NCBI GenBank assembly: GCA_020853655.1
Contig: JADYYL010000357.1
Location: forward strand, 1-11,008
DNA from: Deltaproteobacteria bacterium
GTDB taxonomy: Bacteria; Bdellovibrionota_C; UBA2361; SZUA-149; JADYYL01
Length of the DNA stretch: 11,008 nucleotides
Reading direction: 5' to 3'
Shown here: positions 6,884-11,008 of the stretch, piece by piece
Layout of the letters: each line of letters begins with the position of its first letter
How positions within the stretch are numbered: position 1 is the stretch's first letter
Notes under the pieces: model-generated
Seen by the model: the letters and a program-made list of their open reading frames with translations, nothing else
Told to the model about the DNA's origin: nothing
Databases searched by the model: none
Position numbers and translations under genes: made by a program

Positions 6884-6952
6884 CAGCTCCGGAGCTGGTG
6901 AACAAAAGGATCAGAGAAGGTTCATTCCGAATGGTGTGACGCCAGGTCTGGC
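6884..6952. promoter_or_regulatory. Three palindromes in the alaS leader
   Basis: Three compact inverted repeats occur in 69 bp: CAGCTCCGGAGCTG (6884-6897, 14 bp perfect), CATTC-C-GAATG (6923-6933) and GCCAG-GT-CTGGC (6941-6952). Central spacers of 0, 1 and 2 bases are too short for good RNA hairpin loops, so they look more like DNA sites. E. coli AlaRS represses its own gene by binding a palindrome at the start site; a similar role here is inference. Confidence 0.4.
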
Positions 6953-6983
6953 CGCAACGAGCCGAAATTTCCAAAGAGAACAG

Positions 6984-6998
6984 ATGGTTGCCGGGTGA
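6984..6998 (+). other. Five-codon upstream ORF overlapping the candidate alaS start
   Basis: ATG-GTT-GCC-GGG-TGA encodes Met-Val-Ala-Gly. Its stop overlaps the GTG at 6995 in a GTGA arrangement. An AAGAG five bases before the ATG is a better, though still weak, ribosome-binding site than anything before the GTG. It contains one alanine codon. It could couple translation to alaS or be chance. Confidence 0.2.
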
Positions 6999-9706
6999 AA
7001 CCGGCCGAACTCGAACAACGAAAGACGGACGGACACGTGTTGACGACTGACGATATTCGAAAGGCGTTCCTCGATTTCTTCCAAGAGCAGGGACACACGA
7101 TCGTCCCGAGCTCGTCGCTTGTACCTGGCGACGATCCGACTCTGCTCTTCACCAACGCCGGCATGGTGCAGTTCAAAGACTGCTTCCTGGGCACCGACCG
7201 CCGGCCTTACGTCCGCGCGACGACCTGCCAAAAGTGTCTGCGCATCAGCGGAACACACAACGACCTTGAAAACGTCGGCCGAACCGCTCTGCATCACACA
7301 TTCTTCGACATGCTTGGGAACTTCTCTTTTGGCGACTACTTCAAGCCGGACGCTATCCGGTTCGGCTGGGCGTTTCTGACTGAAGTTCTCGAGCTGCAGA
7401 AGGAACGGCTCTGGGTCACGGTCTATGAAGAGGATGACGAGGCCGCGGCTCTCTGGGCAAAGAACACAGACGTTCGCCCGGACCGAATTCTGAAGATGGG
7501 GAAAGAGGACAACTTCTGGGCCATGGGTGACACGGGACCGTGCGGCCCGTGCTCCGAGATCCACTATTTTCTTGGACCCGACGTCTCGACGCAGAGCGAA
7601 GAGGACTTCCGGAAAAACGACGGACGGTATGTCGAGATCTGGAACTTGGTCTTCATGCAGTTTAACCGCGACTCGGCGGGGACTCTGACGCCGCTGCCGA
7701 AGCCCTCGGTGGATACCGGCATGGGGCTCGAGCGGATCGCGCTCGTGAAGCAGAACGTTCGATCAAACTACGATACTGATGGGCTCCGTGCGCTGATTGC
7801 GTTTACCGAAGAGCTTTGCGGGAAGCAGTACGACGGGAGCGACTATACCCCGCGCGACACACAGGCTGATCCGCAATACGGATTCGACGTCGCGTTTCGA
7901 GTCGTGGCCGATCACGTTCGCGCCGCCAGTTTCCTTATCGCAGATGGCATCACTCCGGCGAGCGATGGCCGCGGGTATGTCCTGCGTCGACTGATCCGCC
8001 GCGCGTGCCGCCACGGGCGAGTGCTCGGATTCGACGCACCTTTCCTATTCAAAGTTGCCGAAACGTTTTGCATCAACACCGCCTCCACATATCCGGAGCT
8101 CGACCAGAATAAAGCAAAGATTCTCAAACTGATTCGTGCGGAGGAGGAGAAGTTTCTCACCACGCTCGGGTCGGGACTTTCGCTCCTTGAGCAACACGTC
8201 TCGAATGTTCGCGAGCGCGGTTCGAAAATATTGTCGGGCGAAATCGCGTTCCTTCTGCACGATACTTACGGCTTTCCACTCGACCTCACGGAAGACATCG
8301 TGCGTGGAGCATCGATTTCGGTCGATACCTCCGGATTCGAAAACGAGATGGAGAAGCAGCGCGAGCGTTCGCGGCAAGCTCGAGCCTCGGAAAGCGAGCA
8401 AGTGCTTCAACGCGCGGTGAAGGCAGCGGAGACGAAGTTCCGTGGCTACGAATTTTCGGAATACGAGTCGAGCGTTCTCGCGATGTACACTTCCTCTGGT
8501 GAGGTGAAGTCGGCACGGAGTGGTGATGATGTCTTGCTCGTCACACCTGAGACGCCGTTCTACGCCGAGTCTGGCGGTCAGCTTGGCGACACCGGGAAGA
8601 TCACAACGAACGACGCCGTGCTCGAAGTGGTCGACACTCAAAAGGCAGCCGGCGACACCATCGTGCATATTTGTCGTGTGGTCGAGGGCGAGGTTTCCAC
8701 GGGGACCCGCGTTCGGCTCGCGATCGACGACATCCGTCGCCGAAAACTTCGAGCGAACCACTCCGCAACACACCTTGTGCACCTCGCGCTTCGCGAAGTG
8801 CTCGGTGAACACGTCAAGCAAGCCGGGTCGCGGGTCTCGGAGCATGCGCTCCGCTTCGACTTCTCGCACTTCGAGGCACCGAGCCAAGAGCAGCTTGATG
8901 AGATCGAAGCTCGTGTGAACGAGTCGATTCGAGCAAACGACCAAGTCATCACCGAAGTACTTCCCGTTGACGTCGCAAAATCGCGCGGCGCCAGGGCGCT
9001 CTTCGGGGAGAAATACGGGTCGATGGTCCGAATGGTTCAGATTGGACCTCGCTCAGTAGAGCTCTGTGGTGGGACACACGTCGCACGCGCTGGCGATATC
9101 GGCTTCTTCGGGCTCGCCGCGGAAAGCGCGGTCGCGTCTGGTGTGCGCCGAGTAGAAGGGCAGGGTGGAGCCGGCGCGTATGCGGAATGGAAACGCCGCC
9201 GACATCTCCTGCGAGACCTGAGTGCTCTTCTCAAAAGCGGCGAGCGCGACTTACTCGAGCGAGTCAGTAAATTCCTCGATCGTCAGAAGGTGCTCGAGCG
9301 CGAGCTCGAGCGGAGCGCGCAGTCGTCTCGAGTCGCTTCCGGCAAGGAACTCGGCAACGACGCAAAGACTTTAGCCTCCGGGGTGAAGGTCGTGTCGCAC
9401 GTGGTGGAGCAGGCGAATCCGAAAGTTCTACGCGAAATGGCAGATGACCTGAAGGTCCGGCTTGGATCCGGGTGCATTGCGCTCGCAAGTGTTCTGGACG
9501 GGAAGGTGATCCTCCTTACGGCGGTGACTGACGACTTGACCAAGCGGTTTCACGCCGGATCGATCGTCGAAGAGATGACGAAGGTGTTGGGCGGGAAAGG
9601 CGGAGGACGCGCCGACATGGCTCAAGCGGGTGGCGGGGATCCGGAGAAGCTCTCGCAGGCTTTGGAAAGGTTTGAATTGATCTGTTCCGAGGGGAACGCC
9701 GCGTAA
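6995..9706 (+). CDS. alaS: Alanine--tRNA ligase (AlaRS)
   Basis: Charges tRNA-Ala and removes mischarged Ser/Gly; cytoplasmic class II synthetase. Numbered from GTG 6995, the product is 903 residues. The aminoacylation core includes SSSLVPGDDPTLLFTNAGM, motif 2 (TTCQKCLRISGTHNDLENVG) and motif 3 (GYVLRRLIRRACRHGR). The editing domain carries the zinc site HSATH (H589, H593) and CGGTH (C691, H695). The C-terminal C-Ala domain ends with GGKGGGRADMAQAGG. All key residues are present. The start is uncertain: homologs usually begin only a few residues before 'IRKAFLDFF', so GTG 7037 or TTG 7040 (giving MTTDDIRKAF, about 888 residues) are good alternatives, and no start has a strong ribosome-binding site. 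The 198-bp upstream gap is rich in palindromes and repeats and has its own TATAAT. PgpH follows by 66 bp and may be cotranscribed. Confidence 0.97.
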   Translation: MKPAELEQRKTDGHVLTTDDIRKAFLDFFQEQGHTIVPSSSLVPGDDPTLLFTNAGMVQFKDCFLGTDRRPYVRATTCQKCLRISGTHNDLENVGRTALHHTFFDMLGNFSFGDYFKPDAIRFGWAFLTEVLELQKERLWVTVYEEDDEAAALWAKNTDVRPDRILKMGKEDNFWAMGDTGPCGPCSEIHYFLGPDVSTQSEEDFRKNDGRYVEIWNLVFMQFNRDSAGTLTPLPKPSVDTGMGLERIALVKQNVRSNYDTDGLRALIAFTEELCGKQYDGSDYTPRDTQADPQYGFDVAFRVVADHVRAASFLIADGITPASDGRGYVLRRLIRRACRHGRVLGFDAPFLFKVAETFCINTASTYPELDQNKAKILKLIRAEEEKFLTTLGSGLSLLEQHVSNVRERGSKILSGEIAFLLHDTYGFPLDLTEDIVRGASISVDTSGFENEMEKQRERSRQARASESEQVLQRAVKAAETKFRGYEFSEYESSVLAMYTSSGEVKSARSGDDVLLVTPETPFYAESGGQLGDTGKITTNDAVLEVVDTQKAAGDTIVHICRVVEGEVSTGTRVRLAIDDIRRRKLRANHSATHLVHLALREVLGEHVKQAGSRVSEHALRFDFSHFEAPSQEQLDEIEARVNESIRANDQVITEVLPVDVAKSRGARALFGEKYGSMVRMVQIGPRSVELCGGTHVARAGDIGFFGLAAESAVASGVRRVEGQGGAGAYAEWKRRRHLLRDLSALLKSGERDLLERVSKFLDRQKVLERELERSAQSSRVASGKELGNDAKTLASGVKVVSHVVEQANPKVLREMADDLKVRLGSGCIALASVLDGKVILLTAVTDDLTKRFHAGSIVEEMTKVLGGKGGGRADMAQAGGGDPEKLSQALERFELICSEGNAA

Positions 9707-9772
9707 CGCAGGCATACTCTCTATCCGAGCCCACGATCAGAGGGCAGGATCTCGGAGCGACTTGAAAGGTGT

Positions 9773-11008
9773 ATGGAAAGCATTTTCGAGAAGATCGACG
9801 AAGAGAACATCAAGAACCAGAATCTGTGGCGAGCGGGTCTCCTGTTCATCACGTGTGCGCTGAGCATCGCGATTCTGACGTCTGTCGTGACAGACTTCGT
9901 GGTGCCGTTCGAATACCGAATCGGAGAGATCGCCCGCCACTCGGTTCTTGCGCCCCGAGACTTCATTTTCGAAGACGTGATTGGGACGGAACAACGGAAG
10001 GCGGAAGCAGAGTCTTCGATTCCACGCGTCTTTGTGCTCGACGACCGCCCGCAATCGAGGCCGTCCACTCGCTTGAATCGGATGCTTGAAGAGATACGAG
10101 TCAGCACCCTTCCCGGAAATGCGGAGCAGGATGCGAAGCTGCGCGCCCGGATTGCAGAACACTACAACCTTCCATTAAGCGACACCGGTTGGGAGTTGCT
10201 TCGAGATCCGACTTCTTGGCCGCTGCTCCGCGAGACGGTTGAGAGGGTCGTCGATCCGGTGTTGGAGAAGGGAGTGTTCTCTGGCAAACGAGCATTGGCG
10301 ACGACATTGTCCAAGTATGGCGTGACGATGACGCGTCGGTCGACGGGGGTGTCCAAGCCGCTCGTCTCTCCCGAGAGCGTCTACGATCTGAATGACGCGA
10401 CCGAGATTCTCGAAGCGTCGTTGCCCGCCATGGACATGGGAGTTCCCACCGGACTCGATAAGCTCGTCGCCGACGTTTGCCGCGCACTGCTGAAGCCGAA
10501 CCTCACGTTCGATAGCCAGGAAACGGGCCGCCGGATCCGCGACGCACGGTCCGATACCGAACCGATGTTTTTTCAGGTTCGGAAAGGTGAAGTCATCGTC
10601 GGAGAGGGCGAGCGAATCTCTCGGGCACATGCGCGAAAACTCGATCAGCTCGAAAAGCTTCGAGCGGGGTTGGGCGGGCTGCATAGCTTCGCGGGCTACC
10701 TGATCCTCGCACTGCTGTTGACTTCGACGGTGTATATTTTCTTCTTCAAATTCGTCGACGAGTTCAAACCAAACTTTCGCGATTTAACGATGATCGCGGT
10801 GACGCTCGTTGCGAGCTTCATTGCGCTGCGTTTGATGACAACCGTTGGAACCGCGGTCTCGGCTTCGTTCCCGGCGGTTGGCGCGAATGCGGTCACGCTT
10901 GCGACGCCTTTCGCGATCGGTGGCATCGTTCTTCAGCTCACGCTTGGACCTGGGGCGGTGCTGTTCTTCACAATGATCTGTGCGCTCCTGACCGGTGTGT
11001 TTCTGCAG
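9773..11008 (+). CDS. pgpH: 7TM-HD family c-di-AMP phosphodiesterase, PgpH/YqfF-like (3' end outside window)
   Basis: In Listeria, PgpH is a membrane HD-domain enzyme that hydrolyses cyclic di-AMP. The window holds 412 codons with no stop, i.e. the N-terminal part. A cytoplasmic end and one membrane helix (about 19-43) lead into a long extracytoplasmic 7TMR-HDED domain. It opens with the characteristic 'IGEIARHSVLAPRDFIFED....TEQRKAEAESSIPRVF' pattern (about 50-86) and closes with VRKGEVIVGEGERIS (about 267-281). The 7TM bundle then begins, with helices near 305-326, 334-356 and from about 370 onward. The catalytic HD domain should lie beyond the window, so catalysis cannot be checked. ATG 9773 has a close AAAGGTG just upstream, tighter than ideal. 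It lies 66 bp after alaS. In many genomes this gene is next to phoH and ybeY, which may follow downstream. Presence of the enzyme implies, but does not prove, c-di-AMP signalling here. Confidence 0.88.
   Translation, partial: MESIFEKIDEENIKNQNLWRAGLLFITCALSIAILTSVVTDFVVPFEYRIGEIARHSVLAPRDFIFEDVIGTEQRKAEAESSIPRVFVLDDRPQSRPSTRLNRMLEEIRVSTLPGNAEQDAKLRARIAEHYNLPLSDTGWELLRDPTSWPLLRETVERVVDPVLEKGVFSGKRALATTLSKYGVTMTRRSTGVSKPLVSPESVYDLNDATEILEASLPAMDMGVPTGLDKLVADVCRALLKPNLTFDSQETGRRIRDARSDTEPMFFQVRKGEVIVGEGERISRAHARKLDQLEKLRAGLGGLHSFAGYLILALLLTSTVYIFFFKFVDEFKPNFRDLTMIAVTLVASFIALRLMTTVGTAVSASFPAVGANAVTLATPFAIGGIVLQLTLGPGAVLFFTMICALLTGVFLQ

Noticed and set aside
6867..6994. T-box riboswitch upstream of alaS
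   Set aside because: I looked for the conserved T-box sequence and a following terminator hairpin with a T-run and saw neither.
9725..9755. Possible stem (CCGA/TCGG with inner GCCC/GGGC) between alaS and pgpH
   Set aside because: Asymmetric bulges and no T-run. It is not convincing as a terminator and may be chance.
1..11008. CRISPR array, insertion sequence, phage or toxin-antitoxin genes
   Set aside because: No regularly spaced repeats, no transposase or integrase motifs and no terminal inverted repeats were seen. All clear genes are housekeeping or envelope genes.

Overview
This is an ordinary-looking, gene-dense chromosomal stretch (by eye about 55-60% GC) from a free-living Gram-negative-type bacterium. 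I could not assign a species. An MepM-like M23 endopeptidase with an N-terminal anchor, MltG, and a PgpH-type 7TM-HD protein together would fit one of the lineages formerly called deltaproteobacteria (Desulfobacterota, Myxococcota, Bdellovibrionota, SAR324) or a similar Gram-negative phylum. That placement is inference only. I see no sign of phage, transposon, plasmid or CRISPR.

Layout. The left third is read on the minus strand. It holds a 5'-complete membrane protein of unknown function that leaves the window at base 1 (1-1215), then mltG (1438-2502) and ruvX (2521-2976). The last two form a tight ruvX-mltG operon with 18 bp between them. A gene-free divergent region of about 760 bp (2977-3736) follows. 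It contains a 21-bp tandem duplication, several palindromes and a consensus -35 box. The right two thirds are read on the plus strand: an M23 zinc endopeptidase (3737-5299), a 23S rRNA uracil-5 methyltransferase of the RlmD/RumA type (5444-6796), alaS (about 6995-9706) and the first 412 codons of a PgpH-like 7TM-HD c-di-AMP phosphodiesterase (9773 to the window end).

How the genes fit together. MltG (endolytic glycan-strand cleavage) and the M23 endopeptidase (peptide crosslink cleavage) are both cell-wall remodelling enzymes, placed on either side of the divergent region. RuvX, RlmD and AlaS are housekeeping enzymes of RNA maturation and translation. alaS, ruvX and mltG are neighbours in many bacteria. 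Here they stay within about 4 kb of each other but are split into opposite orientations, with the M23 and rlmD genes between them. PgpH would tie the neighbourhood to c-di-AMP signalling, which in other bacteria is linked to wall and osmotic homeostasis.

I found no clearly new multi-gene system. The observations most worth a second look are the densely patterned alaS control region (13-bp tandem repeat, inverted repeat, TATAAT box, three short palindromes and a five-codon upstream ORF overlapping the candidate GTG start), a cysteine pair inside the M23 active-site loop, a 19-nt motif shared by two distant intergenic regions, and the uncharacterised membrane protein with a long acidic/Gln-rich tail.
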